Origin: Bordetella ansorpii
GTDB lineage: Bacteria; Pseudomonadota; Gammaproteobacteria; Burkholderiales; Burkholderiaceae_B
Direction: 5' to 3'
DNA: 64,000 nucleotides
Assembly (NCBI RefSeq): GCF_900078315.1
Contig: NZ_FKBS01000029.1
Location: 417,556 to 481,555 of the forward strand
The position numbers and the translations under genes are program-made. Below, one piece after another: positions 30,918 to 41,796 of the stretch; position 1 is the stretch's first letter, and every line of letters starts with the position of its first letter. Under the pieces are notes generated by a model. It did no database searches and was not told where the DNA came from. It worked only from the letters and a program-made list of their open reading frames with translations.

Positions 30918-31168
30918 GGGGTTCCTACGCGCGTGGCGATCCGGGCGGCGCCCGTGACGGCCCGGCTGCCACGGATGCGGCGTGCCGGAACGGAAAGCCC
31001 CAAGCATAGCCGCGCGTGCGCGCCGCCACCGTCATCGCCATGCCGCGATGACGGTTATGCGCCGGGCCTGTCCCGTCAGGGCTCAGGCCACAACGCGGTT
31101 CACCGTGCGCAGAGGGACACGCCTCGGCTCACGGGCCCGCTGTGCAATAGGCGGTGGCAGGACGCCCC

Positions 31169-31939
31169 CTATTCCGCCTCGATCACCGATTGCAGGAACT
31201 GCTGCGTGCGCGCTTCTTTCGGTGCGCCGAACAGCGTGGCCGATTCGGCGTCTTCCACGATGTTGCCCTCGTCGAAGAACAGCGTGCGGTCGGACGAGCG
31301 CTCGGCGAACTTCATCTGGTGGGTGACGATGATCATGGTCATGGTGCGCTTGGCCGACAGGTCGCGCATGATCTGCAGGATGCCGCCCACCAGTTCCGGA
31401 TCCAGCGCCGAGGTCACCTCGTCGAACAGCATGATCTCGGGCCGCATGGCCAGCGCGCGGGCGATGCCCACGCGCTGCTTCTGGCCGCCCGACAACTGCG
31501 CCGGATAGGCATCCAGCTTGTCGCCCAGGCCGACCAGTTCCAGGTACTCGCGGCCGCGCGTCACGGCCTCGTCGCGGCTGATGCCCTCGACGTGGATAGG
31601 CGCCTCGATGACGTTGCCCAGCGCGGTCTTGTGCGGGAACAGGTTGAAGTGCTGGAACACCATGCCGATCTTGCCGCGCACCTTGCGCACGTGCGGCGAG
31701 TGCGGGCCCATGACGTTGCCGCTGGCGTCGTGCCACATGGGCTCGCCATCGATCTCGATCTCGCCGCTGGTGGGCCGGTCCAGCGTCATCAGCATGCGCA
31801 GCAGCGTGGACTTGCCCGAGCCCGAGGGCCCGATCACCGAGACGGTCTGCCCCGAGGGAATCTCCAGGTCGATGCCGCGCAGCACTTCCAGGTCGCCATA
31901 TCGCTTGGTCAGTTTCTTCAGCGTGATGCTTGCGCTCAT
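31169..31939 (-). CDS. ehuA: Polar amino acid/ectoine-type ABC transporter ATPase
   Basis: A 256-residue ABC ATPase of the polar amino acid uptake family. Walker A GPSGSGKST (37-45), Q-loop GMVFQHFNLFPH, signature LSGGQKQR and Walker B IMLFDE are intact. The insertion WHDASGNVMGPHSPHVRKVRG (split here to short form: MGPHSPHVRKVRG) before the Q-loop is characteristic of EhuA proteins. Its ATG overlaps the stop of the upstream permease by 4 nt. Symbol is by similarity; ectoine uptake is not proven. Confidence 0.8.
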   Translation of the reverse strand: MSASITLKKLTKRYGDLEVLRGIDLEIPSGQTVSVIGPSGSGKSTLLRMLMTLDRPTSGEIEIDGEPMWHDASGNVMGPHSPHVRKVRGKIGMVFQHFNLFPHKTALGNVIEAPIHVEGISRDEAVTRGREYLELVGLGDKLDAYPAQLSGGQKQRVGIARALAMRPEIMLFDEVTSALDPELVGGILQIMRDLSAKRTMTMIIVTHQMKFAERSSDRTLFFDEGNIVEDAESATLFGAPKEARTQQFLQSVIEAE

Positions 31940-32607
31940 CGTTTTCCTCCAATCAGTTTCAGACGGCCTTCCACGCGGCGCACGCCCCACGCGGCAGCCA
32001 GGCTCAGCACCAGGAACATCACCCCCACCAGGGTCAGCGGCTCGGTGTAGCGGAAGGTGCTCGACCCGATCATCTTGCTTTGCTGCAGCAGTTCAACCAC
32101 GGTGATGGCCGACAGCAGCGGCGTGTCCTTGAACATGGCCACCAGGTAATTGCCCAGCGCCGGCACCACGGGCGGGATGGCCTGCGGCAGCACCACGCCG
32201 ACGGCGGTGCGCCAGCGCGACAGGTTCAGCGCCGTGGCGGCCTCGACCTGCCCGCGCGGCACGGCCTCGATGCCGGCGCGGTAGACCTCGGCGCAGTACG
32301 CGGCGTAGTGCACGCCCAGGGCCAGGATGCCGGTGGTCAGCGGCGACAGGCTGATGCCGGTGACGGGCAGCACGTAGAACAGGAAGTACATCTGCACCAG
32401 CAGCGGCGTGCTGCGCACGAACTCGATGACCAGCGCGGCGGGGGCCGAGACGATCCACAAGGGTGCGCGGCGCAGCATCGCCAGCACCAGGCCCAGCGTG
32501 ACGGCCAGCAGCATGCCGATCACCGTGGCCTGCACCGTGATGACCAGGGCATCGGCCAGGGTGGGCAGGATCTCGAATGCGAAATTCCAGTCGAATATCG
32601 GGCTCAT
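31936..32607 (-). CDS. ehuD: ABC transporter permease, Ehu-type (EhuD)
   Basis: A 223-residue membrane permease of the HisMQ type with five membrane segments, FVRSTPLLVQMYF near the second helix and the EAA cytoplasmic loop (QVEAATALNLSRWRTAVGVVLPQA). The ATG overlaps the preceding permease stop by 4 nt and its own stop overlaps the ATPase start by 4 nt. Confidence 0.82.
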   Translation of the reverse strand: MSPIFDWNFAFEILPTLADALVITVQATVIGMLLAVTLGLVLAMLRRAPLWIVSAPAALVIEFVRSTPLLVQMYFLFYVLPVTGISLSPLTTGILALGVHYAAYCAEVYRAGIEAVPRGQVEAATALNLSRWRTAVGVVLPQAIPPVVPALGNYLVAMFKDTPLLSAITVVELLQQSKMIGSSTFRYTEPLTLVGVMFLVLSLAAAWGVRRVEGRLKLIGGKR

Positions 32608-33245
32608 CGGACTTTGAACCTCCGTTCGAGCAGGCGGACGCCACCCGTGATCAGCAGGGCCACCGCGAAGTACATCAACAGCATCGCCACGAAGATGTCG
32701 GTGGTGCGCAGCGTGTCGCTACGCAGCAGTTGCCCGCGGAAGGTCAGGTCGGTGATGGTGATCAGCGACACCAGCGCGGTGTTCTTCAGCAGCTCGATGG
32801 CCAGGTTGCCAGCGGGCGGCAGCATGGCGGGAAACGCCTGCGGCAGCACCACGCGGCGCATGATCTGCCCGCGCGTGAAGTTCAGCGCCACGGCCGCCTC
32901 GCGCTGGCCCTGCGGCACCGCCGTGATGGCGCCGCGCACCACTTCCGCGCCGTAGGCGCCCGCGTTGGCCGCCAGCACCACGATGCCGACCAGCAGCGCG
33001 GGCAGCTTCACCCCCAGCAGCGGCAGCACGAAATAGAACCAGAACAGCTGCACCAACGCCGACGTGCCGCGGAAGACCTCCACATACGTCATGGACACGC
33101 CGCGCACGAGCCGGCTGCCCGACATGCGGCCCAGGCCCGCGGCCAGCGCCAGTGGCACGGCCAGCAAGGCCGCGCCTAACGTGATCTGCAGCGTGACCGC
33201 CAGGCCTTCCAGCAGCGGCTGCAGTATGGAAACACTGTCATCCAT
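32604..33245 (-). CDS. ehuC: ABC transporter permease, Ehu-type (EhuC)
   Basis: A 213-residue HisMQ-type permease, partner of the downstream permease. EVFRGTSALVQLFW and the EAA loop QREAAVALNFTRGQIMRRVVLPQA are visible. It starts 15 bp after the receptor gene, giving the order receptor-permease-permease-ATPase. Confidence 0.82.
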   Translation of the reverse strand: MDDSVSILQPLLEGLAVTLQITLGAALLAVPLALAAGLGRMSGSRLVRGVSMTYVEVFRGTSALVQLFWFYFVLPLLGVKLPALLVGIVVLAANAGAYGAEVVRGAITAVPQGQREAAVALNFTRGQIMRRVVLPQAFPAMLPPAGNLAIELLKNTALVSLITITDLTFRGQLLRSDTLRTTDIFVAMLLMYFAVALLITGGVRLLERRFKVR

Positions 33246-33260
33246 GTGTCTGGCTCCCCG

Positions 33261-34205
33261 TTATTTCGTGCCGCACAGCTTGGCCGCCGTCACGTCGCCC
33301 GGCAGTTCCGCCTTGCTGAAGCCGAAGGGCTCGACCAGCTTGCGGTGCTCGTCGCTGCCGATCAGCTTGGCCAGTTCGGCGTTGAAGGCGTCGGCAAAGG
33401 CCTGGTCTTCCTTGCGGAAGGCATAGGCGCCGTAGCCGCGCACGTCCGCGCCTTCGATGACGGGATCGGTGAAAGGCTCGGCGCGCTCCACGGGCTGATC
33501 GGTCACCTTGGTCATCAGGTCGCCGATGGTCAGCGCCGTGGCCGCGTAGGCATCCGCGCGGCCTGCCTGCACGCCGGACAACGCGCTGACGGCGTCGGGA
33601 AACACGATGACGCGGTCGGACGGAATCTTCAGTTTCTCGGCATACTCGCCCTCGATGGCGCCCACCACCACGCCCAGGCGGGCGTCCTGGCTTTTCAACA
33701 CGTCTTCGTAACTGTGCAGATTCTTGGGATTGCCCTTCTGCACCAGGAAGGCCTCGCCCACGCCATAGGTGGGATTGGAGAATGCCACCTGCTCGCAGCG
33801 CGTAGGCGTGACATACATGCCCGCCGCGATGATGTCGAAGCGCTTGGCCTGCAGGCCGGGGATCAGCGAACCGAACTCGGTCAGCACGCCCTCCACTTCG
33901 TTCACGCCCATGCGCTTCAACACGACGCGGGCGATCTCGACGGACTCGCCGGTGACTTTCGCCGCCTTGCTGTCCATGTACGCATAGGGCGCTTCGTTGG
34001 CGTAGCCGATACGGATAGTGCCGGCCTTACGGGCCGCGGCCAGGGTGTCGCCACCGGGAGAGGCATCCGCCTGCCCCGCCGCGGCCGGCTTGGCGGCGGC
34101 GCTGGCGCTATCGCCCGCGCCGCTGCGGGAATCGCACGCGGCCAGCGCCAGCGTCAGTCCAACCGCCAGCAAAAGCCGTTTCGCGGCGTAAGCGTGAAGT
34201 GCCAT
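33261..34205 (-). CDS. ehuB: Polar amino acid/ectoine-type ABC substrate-binding lipoprotein
   Basis: A 314-residue family 3 solute-binding protein. The lipobox LALAAC (Cys24) predicts a lipid anchor, followed by an Ala/Ser-rich linker. IRIGYANEAPYAY, VLTEFGSLIPGLQAKRFDIIAAGMYVTPTRCEQVAFSNP closely follow EhuB-type ectoine/hydroxyectoine receptors (each stretch given in short parts: GSLIPGLQAKRFD, TPTRCEQVAFSNP). I chose the third in-frame ATG because GGGAG sits 7 nt upstream. No ectoine catabolic genes (eut/doe) are nearby. Confidence 0.8.
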   Translation of the reverse strand: MALHAYAAKRLLLAVGLTLALAACDSRSGAGDSASAAAKPAAAGQADASPGGDTLAAARKAGTIRIGYANEAPYAYMDSKAAKVTGESVEIARVVLKRMGVNEVEGVLTEFGSLIPGLQAKRFDIIAAGMYVTPTRCEQVAFSNPTYGVGEAFLVQKGNPKNLHSYEDVLKSQDARLGVVVGAIEGEYAEKLKIPSDRVIVFPDAVSALSGVQAGRADAYAATALTIGDLMTKVTDQPVERAEPFTDPVIEGADVRGYGAYAFRKEDQAFADAFNAELAKLIGSDEHRKLVEPFGFSKAELPGDVTAAKLCGTK

Positions 34206-34363
34206 GTTTTTTTCTCCCATGATTTGTAGCGCAATTGATTCTCTCAAAATGATATCCCATAGAATCATTTGAGTACGAATCATATGTCACAAAAAGAAGG
34301 CAGGCTCGCACCTACCTCCCCAGGAGAACCCGCGCCACGCGGCGCGAAGCACGTAACTAAATA

Positions 34364-35521
34364 CTATTGCCCGGCATACGAGAAACGCCCATTGCGCACC
34401 ACGCCCATCACGCGCGCGCGTTCGTCGAAGCCCTGGTGATCCTTGGCCGAGATGTTCAACACGCCATTGGGCACGATCAAGTCTTTCGTGCTCTCCAGCG
34501 CATCGCGCAGGGCCTTGCGGAACTCGGGCGTGCCCGGCTTGGCGCCCGTCTTCAGCGCGCGGCCCACGGCCGAATCCAGCAGCATCCAGGCACCGTAGGC
34601 GTCGCCCGCGAACTGAGTGAGCGTATTGGCGCCGTATTGCGCCTCGTATTTGTCGGCGAATTCCACGGCCACCTTCTTCACAGGATTGCCGTCGGGCAAC
34701 TCGCGCGCAACCACGCCAGGGCCCGTGGGAAACAGCGTGCCCTCGACATCCTTGCCGCCCACCTGCAGGAACTCCAGCGTGCCGATGCCATGAGTCTGGT
34801 AGAGGGCGCCGGTGTAGCCGCGTTCGAGCAGCGTCTTCTGCGGCAGCGCCGCGGGCGTCCCCGCCCCCGCGACCAGCACGGCGTCGGGCTTGGCCGCGAT
34901 GATCTTGAGCGCCTGCCCCACCACCGAGGCGTCGGTGCGCTGGAAACGCTCTTGCGCCACGATCTTCAGGCTGTCGCCGGCGGCGGCGTTGAAGGCCTGC
35001 CACCAGCTGTCGCCATAGGAATCGCCGAAACCGATGAAGCCCACCGTATGCACGCCCTTGCGCTTCATGTCCTCGACCAGCACCGAGGCCATCAGCGTGT
35101 CGTTCTGCGGCATCTTGAAGGCCCAGTGGCGCTTGGAATCCGTCTGCGGCTCGACGATGACGGCCGAGGCGGCCAGGGCCACCATCGGCGTGCCCGTCTC
35201 GGCCAGCACGTCCAGGCCGGCCACGGCGGCGGCCGTGGTGTTGGGGCCGACGATGGCGTCGACCTTGTCCTCGGAGGTCAGCTTGCGCATGTTGCGCACC
35301 GAACGGCTGACGTCGGTGGCATCGTCCAGCACGACGTAGCGCGCCGGCTCGCCGCCCAGCGTGGCCGGCCACATGCGCACGGCGTTGTTGCTCTGGATGC
35401 CGATGGCGGCGGCGGGGCCTGTCGTGGACAGGTCCACGCCGATGACCACTTCGGCCTGGGCGGACAGGGCGGGAAGCGCGACCGCGACGACGGCGGCAAG
35501 GCGGGCAAGCGCGTGGGACAT
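34364..35521 (-). CDS. LivK-type branched-chain amino acid ABC substrate-binding protein (orphan)
   Basis: A 385-residue periplasmic family 1 (LivJ/LivK-like) receptor with a Sec signal (ALARLAAVVAVALPALSAQAE). The two-lobed fold is indicated by VIGVDLSTTGPAA, VDAIVGPNTTAA and HTVGFIGFGDSYGD. No livHMGF genes are adjacent, so it must use another permease or have a sensory role. No Shine-Dalgarno precedes the ATG at 35521, although the signal peptide starts exactly there; the ORF could be read further upstream only without a signal. Confidence 0.8.
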   Translation of the reverse strand: MSHALARLAAVVAVALPALSAQAEVVIGVDLSTTGPAAAIGIQSNNAVRMWPATLGGEPARYVVLDDATDVSRSVRNMRKLTSEDKVDAIVGPNTTAAAVAGLDVLAETGTPMVALAASAVIVEPQTDSKRHWAFKMPQNDTLMASVLVEDMKRKGVHTVGFIGFGDSYGDSWWQAFNAAAGDSLKIVAQERFQRTDASVVGQALKIIAAKPDAVLVAGAGTPAALPQKTLLERGYTGALYQTHGIGTLEFLQVGGKDVEGTLFPTGPGVVARELPDGNPVKKVAVEFADKYEAQYGANTLTQFAGDAYGAWMLLDSAVGRALKTGAKPGTPEFRKALRDALESTKDLIVPNGVLNISAKDHQGFDERARVMGVVRNGRFSYAGQ

Positions 35522-35682
35522 TGAGGAGATCCGGTGGGGTGTGAGGGCTATGGTTGGCGGCGGTTGCGGCCCGGCGCGCGCGGAACGCACGCCAGATAGT
35601 CGCAAAAACGTCATTGTGCCTCAACGAATCACCGAGCCGTCACAGGGTTGCCACGTAGTTGCGCAGGGTTCAGGCCGTGTTT

Positions 35683-36645
35683 TCAGGCGTGGCCTTGGGC
35701 GTTGGGTGCAGGATTGCCGGCCGCCTCGTACACCAGCGCGGCCAGCGCCAGGTCCTCCAGCGCGCTGCCCACGGCCTTGAACACGGTGATCTCGGCGTCG
35801 TCGGCCCGTCCCGGCACGCGGCCCGCCACCAGATCGAACAGCGTGCCTCGCAAGCCGTCGCGCGCCAGCGTGCCGGCGGCGAAGGCCACCAGCAGATCAC
35901 CGGCCTTCGTGGGCGCCTCGTCAGTGTCCACATAGACCGACGCCTGGGCAAAGCACTGGGCGTCGGCCTCTATCATCTCGGGTTTGAAACTGCCGACCAG
36001 ATCCAGGTGCGTACCCGGACGCAACCATGCGCCCCGCACCAGCGGCTCGGTGGACAGGGTCGCGCAACTGACGATGTCGGCCTGGCGGACCGCCCGTTCC
36101 AGGTCCGTCACCGCCTGGGCATCCATGCCCTGCTCCGACAGCGTCCGCGCCAACGCCTGCGCGCCCGCGGGCCGTACATTCCAGACCAGCACCTGCTCGA
36201 TCGGCCGCACCGCGCGCATCGCCTGGGCCAGCAGCCCGGCGATGCGGCCCGAACCGACGATCAGCAAGCAGCGCGCATCCTCGCGCGCCAGGTAAGTCGC
36301 CCCCAGCGCGGCCGCCCCGGCGGTGCGGAAGGCCGTCACCACGTCGCCGTCCACCTGCGCCAGCGGCACGCCCGTGCGGGCGCTGTACAGCGTGTAGGTG
36401 GCGTGCAGGCCGGGCAGGCCCTGGCGGGTGTTCCCGGGAAAGATGTTGATGATCTTTACCCCGAAGTATCCCTGCGCGTTCCAGGCGGGCATGATCAGCG
36501 AGGTGCCGTGAGCGCCGTCGGATTCGATGGCGTGCACATGGCGCGGCGGCACCGTCACGCCGCCGCGAAAAGCCTCGCGCAAGGCGGGAATCACCGAGTC
36601 GAAGGCCAGCGCGCCGCGTGTGGCGGCGGTATCGATCACCAGCAT
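35683..36645 (-). CDS. Ornithine cyclodeaminase/mu-crystallin family protein
   Basis: A 320-residue NAD(P)-binding protein of the OCD/mu-crystallin family, whose members deaminate ornithine to proline or reduce cyclic imines such as pyrroline-2-carboxylate. The nucleotide motif is IVGSGRIAGLLAQAM; PPRHVHAIE, GVKIINIFPGN and GTHLDLVGSFKPEM are family features. Its EutC relatives belong to ectoine catabolism, and an Ehu-like transporter lies 1.5 kb away on the same strand, but an orphan receptor separates them, so the link is weak. Confidence 0.82.
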   Translation of the reverse strand: MLVIDTAATRGALAFDSVIPALREAFRGGVTVPPRHVHAIESDGAHGTSLIMPAWNAQGYFGVKIINIFPGNTRQGLPGLHATYTLYSARTGVPLAQVDGDVVTAFRTAGAAALGATYLAREDARCLLIVGSGRIAGLLAQAMRAVRPIEQVLVWNVRPAGAQALARTLSEQGMDAQAVTDLERAVRQADIVSCATLSTEPLVRGAWLRPGTHLDLVGSFKPEMIEADAQCFAQASVYVDTDEAPTKAGDLLVAFAAGTLARDGLRGTLFDLVAGRVPGRADDAEITVFKAVGSALEDLALAALVYEAAGNPAPNAQGHA

Positions 36646-36786
36646 GGGAACAGCTCCAGGGCTATTGGGGGCCGAAGCATTATCGCGTGCCTGGAAACCT
36701 GGCGGACACATTCCCGGCCGCATGCCGCCGTATCATGGAAGACCCTTCCTGGGCGTCTTCACGCCCAACCTTTCAGGAGTATCCCC

Positions 36787-37212
36787 ATGAAGAAGACTGC
36801 TTCCGCCGTCTGGCAAGGCGATCTCAAGACCGGCAAAGGCACCATTTCCACCGAGAGCGGCGCGCTGCGCGACCAGCCCTACGGCTTCAACACCCGCTTC
36901 GAGAACGAACCCGGCACCAACCCCGAGGAACTGATCGGCGCGGCGCACGCGGGCTGCTTCTCGATGGCCCTGTCCAACATCCTGGGCGAGGCGGGCCTGA
37001 AGGCCGACCGCATCGAGACCTCGGCCGAGGTCACCCTGGACAAGAGCGACGGCGGCTTCGCCATCACCGCCATCCACCTGAAGGTCGTGGCCGCCATCCC
37101 CGGCGCCGACGCCAAAGCTTTCGAAGAGGCCGCCAACAAGGCCAAGGCCGGCTGCCCGGTGTCCAAGGTGCTGAACGCCAAGATCACGATGGATGCCTCG
37201 CTGAAGCGCTAA
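36787..37212 (+). CDS. osmC: OsmC-family organic hydroperoxide reductase
   Basis: A 141-residue thiol peroxidase of the OsmC subfamily, using Cys57 (HAGCFSMALS) and Cys123 (KAGCPVSKVL) to reduce organic peroxides. Length and both cysteines fit. CAGGAG is 8 nt before the ATG. Divergent from the cyclodeaminase gene and 134 bp upstream of the Nramp transporter. Confidence 0.92.
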   Translation: MKKTASAVWQGDLKTGKGTISTESGALRDQPYGFNTRFENEPGTNPEELIGAAHAGCFSMALSNILGEAGLKADRIETSAEVTLDKSDGGFAITAIHLKVVAAIPGADAKAFEEAANKAKAGCPVSKVLNAKITMDASLKR

Positions 37213-37293
37213 GCGCCCCCAAGGGAAGGATCCATGCGGCACGACACGTGCGGCGGGTTTGTAAAAACTATCGGATCCTTTCCTCGAATCAAT

Positions 37294-37335
37294 TTGACGG
37301 CCTCTGCTGCAATCTAGAGAATGAAAACTATTCTC
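37294..37335 (+). promoter_or_regulatory. Promoter and Fur/MntR-like palindrome upstream of mntH
   Basis: TTGACG (37294-37299) and GAGAAT (37317-37322) with 17-bp spacing could be the -35 and -10. Overlapping the -10 is GAGAAT-N7-ATTCTC (37317-37335), a 19-bp dyad close to the Fur box pattern. A metal-bound repressor sitting there would block RNA polymerase. Only about 11 bp separates it from the mntH ATG, so the leader is very short. Confidence 0.5.
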
Positions 37336-37346
37336 AGGATTGCACC

Positions 37347-38639
37347 ATGACCTCACTGATCCTCGCCCTTTCCGGAAGCGACGCCACACGCCAGCCCCCC
37401 ACGGCTCGAATGGCTGGCCTGCGTGCCATGGCCGGTTCTGGCCTGCTGGTGGCCGTGGGATACATCGATCCGGGCAACTGGGCCACCGACATCGCCGGCG
37501 GCAGCGGCTTCGGCTACGGCCTCTTGGCCGTCGTGTTCGCGGCCGCCCTGCTGGGCATGGGCTTCCAGGTGCTGACGGCCCGCCTGGCGCTGGCCACCGG
37601 CCAGGACCTCGCCACCCTCACCGCCCGGCACCTGCCGCGCCCACTGGCGCGCACCGCCTGGATCGCTGGCGAAGCCGCCATCCTGGCGACGGCCCTGGCC
37701 GAACTGATCGGTGGCGCCATTGCCCTGCGCCTGTTGCTGGGCCTGCCGCTGATGGGTGGCGTGGCCGCCACCGCGCTGGGCACGCTGGCCGTGTTCTACG
37801 CCGCGCGCCGCAACGCCGACCGGCACGAGCAAGTCATCGGCGTATTGCTCGGCATCGTCGCCCTGGCCTTCGTGTATCTGCTGATACAGGCGCAGCCGTC
37901 GACGGCTGCCATGGCGGCCGGCCTGGCCGACACCGGCCGCACGCTGCGCGATCCCCAGGCCTTCCTGGTGGCCCTGGGCATCCTGGGCGCCACGCTGATG
38001 CCGCACAACCTGTATCTGCATTCCGGAGCGCTGGCCCAACGCGCACGCGACCTGGCGCCCGCCGACCGCCCCCTGGCCATGCGCATCGCGCGCAACGACA
38101 CCGTCGTGTCGCTGGGCATCGCCATGCTCATCAACGCTGCGATCATGATCGTCGCCGCGGCCTCGCTATCGGGCGCCGGTCCGGTCGTGGCCAGCCTGGA
38201 CGACGCGCACGCCGCCATCGCCCATACGCTGGGCGCGGGCGCGGCGATCGTCTTTGCCATCGCGCTGTACGCGGCCGGCCAGAGTTCGACCATCACCGGC
38301 GTCATGGCGGGACGCGTGCTGTCGAGGGGCTTCCAGCCCGCGGGCAGCGGCTGGTCGGAACGCCGCAGGGCGCTGGCCACGCGGGCGGTCGCGGGCGTGG
38401 CGGCGCTGGCCCTGCTGGCGGCCACGGGCAGCCAGGACCCGGACAACCTGCTGGTGCTGAGCCAGGTCATCCTGAGCCTGGCCCTGCCCTTCGCCTTGGT
38501 TCCCCTGGTGGTGCTGGCGCGGCGCCGCAGCGTGATGGGCCGCCATGCCTTGCGCGGCCCCTGGTCGGCGGCGGCGGTGGTGGCCACGACCGGCATCGTG
38601 GTGCTGGATGGCTATCTGCTGGCGCAGATGATGGCGTGA
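37347..38639 (+). CDS. mntH: Nramp-family Mn2+/Fe2+ transporter
   Basis: A 430-residue proton-coupled divalent metal importer with 11 predicted membrane segments. The metal-binding motifs are DPGNW (Asp41, Asn44) in helix 1 and MPHN in helix 6 (GATLMPHNLYLHSG). The consensus transport motif GQSSTITGVMAG is present. A Fur-like site overlaps its promoter. A strong hairpin follows at 38681. Confidence 0.9.
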   Translation: MTSLILALSGSDATRQPPTARMAGLRAMAGSGLLVAVGYIDPGNWATDIAGGSGFGYGLLAVVFAAALLGMGFQVLTARLALATGQDLATLTARHLPRPLARTAWIAGEAAILATALAELIGGAIALRLLLGLPLMGGVAATALGTLAVFYAARRNADRHEQVIGVLLGIVALAFVYLLIQAQPSTAAMAAGLADTGRTLRDPQAFLVALGILGATLMPHNLYLHSGALAQRARDLAPADRPLAMRIARNDTVVSLGIAMLINAAIMIVAAASLSGAGPVVASLDDAHAAIAHTLGAGAAIVFAIALYAAGQSSTITGVMAGRVLSRGFQPAGSGWSERRRALATRAVAGVAALALLAATGSQDPDNLLVLSQVILSLALPFALVPLVVLARRRSVMGRHALRGPWSAAAVVATTGIVVLDGYLLAQMMA

Positions 38640-38680
38640 TGCCGCATTGCAGCAATACCCTTTTCGAGCACAGGAATGCA

Positions 38681-38710
38681 AACGGCCGCCGTGGCGTCAC
38701 GGCGGCCGTT
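38681..38710. terminator. Perfect hairpin after mntH
   Basis: A 13-bp perfect stem (38681-38693 with 38698-38710), loop GCGT, then CGATTTT on the plus strand and TTTGCATTCC on the minus strand. It lies between the convergent mntH and the small minus-strand gene and probably ends both. Confidence 0.65.
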
Positions 38711-38758
38711 CGATTTTGCGGCAGCGCTTTGGGTATCGGCGCTGTCCGGACGATGGGA

Positions 38759-38959
38759 TCAAGACGGGCGGTAGGCGGAGATCACCGGATGCGCATCGCG
38801 CGCCGCCTTCACACCCTGCAGGATTTCGCACCAGGCGTCACTCAGGCCTGCACCCAGGCGCTTGAGGCGAAGAGCCCGGGAACGCTGTCGGGACTGTCCG
38901 GCGATGCTGCGGGCCGGTTCGGCGGCAATGCGGATGTCGGTACGGACGGTGTCGTTCAT
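38759..38959 (-). CDS. Small basic hypothetical protein (66 aa)
   Basis: A 66-residue, arginine-rich protein (MNDTVRTDIRIAAEPARSIA at the start, RQRSRALRLKRLGAGL in the middle) without signal or membrane segment. The start has GGAGA 8 nt upstream, better than the longer in-frame starts, and a strong hairpin follows. I do not recognise the family; it may be a small nucleic-acid-binding or regulatory protein. It might also be a chance ORF. Confidence 0.5.
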   Translation of the reverse strand: MNDTVRTDIRIAAEPARSIAGQSRQRSRALRLKRLGAGLSDAWCEILQGVKAARDAHPVISAYRPS

Positions 38960-39108
38960 GGCTCTCTCCAGGAGGCGTGCGCGGGAAACTGACGAATCCA
39001 TCTTAGACCTGCGGATGGTGCGTCGCAACAAAACCGGAGCAAAGATGACAATACCGTTGCGTGGCGGGTACACCCCACGGCAAGGGACAAAAACGGGGAA
39101 ACAAGGCC

Positions 39109-39142
39109 CCGGTTCCGTCCGGGCGAAAACGGACGGAACCGG
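39109..39142 (-). terminator. Terminator after ptsI
   Basis: A perfect 12-bp stem (39109-39120 with 39131-39142) and a 10-nt loop, 10 bp after the ptsI stop; on the minus strand it is followed by GGCCTTGTTT and, further on, GTTTTTG. Confidence 0.6.
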
Positions 39143-39151
39143 TACGGGCCG

Positions 39152-40943
<1,792 letters not shown>

Positions 40944-40957
<14 letters not shown>

Positions 40958-41213
40958 CGAATTTGCTGTCGAACAGGGATTGAATGTCTGCCAGGGCCTG
41001 GTCGGCGTCGTTGCCGCTGGCGTCCAGCCGGACCGTGACGCCCATACCGGCGGCCAGCATCATCACGCCCATGATGCTTTTGGCGTTGACGCGCTTGGCG
41101 TCCCGCGAAATGAAGATCTCGCTCTGGTAGCGGCTGGCGAGTTGCGTCAACTTGGCCGCCGCGCGCGCATGCAGGCCAAGCTTGTTGCTGATGACGATGT
41201 CTGAACTGGGCAT
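40944..41213 (-). CDS. ptsH: HPr phosphocarrier protein
   Basis: An 89-residue HPr. Active-site His15 (LGLHARAAAK) accepts phosphate from EI. Ser45 in AKSIMGVM fits the site used by HPr kinase/phosphatase, which many betaproteobacteria have. It lies between the EIIA gene and ptsI and overlaps ptsI. Confidence 0.94.
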
Positions 41214-41308
41214 AGGATCCTGAGACCACGATACAGGCCGGGCACGCTTCGGACGCCTGGCGCCCGAAACCGCGATACCCGGATGATATAGGGCAAAACG
41301 GTTGCCCG

Positions 41309-41710
41309 TCAGTCTACCTGCAAGCAACCCTGGACGCCGCCCGCCAGGGCCTTCTCGCGCGTCTCGGCCAGCGGCAGGTTACGGTAGGTCAGCGCCCGCA
41401 GCAGCATGGGGGTGTTCAGCCCGGCCAGCACGCAGCAGCGCGTGCCCTGCGCCTGCGCGTCGGCCACCGCACGCTTGGCGATGTTGGCCGGCGTGGCGCC
41501 GATCAGGTCGGTCAGCACCAGCACGCCTTCTCCGCGGTCGACCCGCAGGATGTCCTGCAGCACGGCCGGCGCCTGGACCTCGGGCGTATCTTCGGGCTGG
41601 ATGTCGTGCACGGCCAGCGAATCGGCGACGACGCCGCCCAGCACGTGGCTGGCCAGTTCGTGCATGGCGTCGCCCAGCGGCGCATGCACCACGATGACGA
41701 TACCGGTCAC
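41309..41710 (-). CDS. PTS EIIA component, mannose family
   Basis: A 133-residue EIIA-Man domain protein with active-site His9 (VIVVHAPLG). DLIGATPANIAKRAV and CVLAGLNTPMLLRAL are family segments. Start is GTG at 41710. No EIIB, EIIC or EIID is nearby; in this group the EIIA-HPr-EI set probably senses the PEP/pyruvate state rather than imports sugar. It is encoded between gshB and ptsH on the same strand. Confidence 0.87.
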   Translation of the reverse strand: MTGIVIVVHAPLGDAMHELASHVLGGVVADSLAVHDIQPEDTPEVQAPAVLQDILRVDRGEGVLVLTDLIGATPANIAKRAVADAQAQGTRCCVLAGLNTPMLLRALTYRNLPLAETREKALAGGVQGCLQVD

Positions 41711-41796
41711 GATGGCATCCGTCCGAAGAAGGGCGACAGCGGCGAACAGGACGCGCGCAGGGCGCAAGGCGGCAATTTCATGGCGGATATCGAGGT

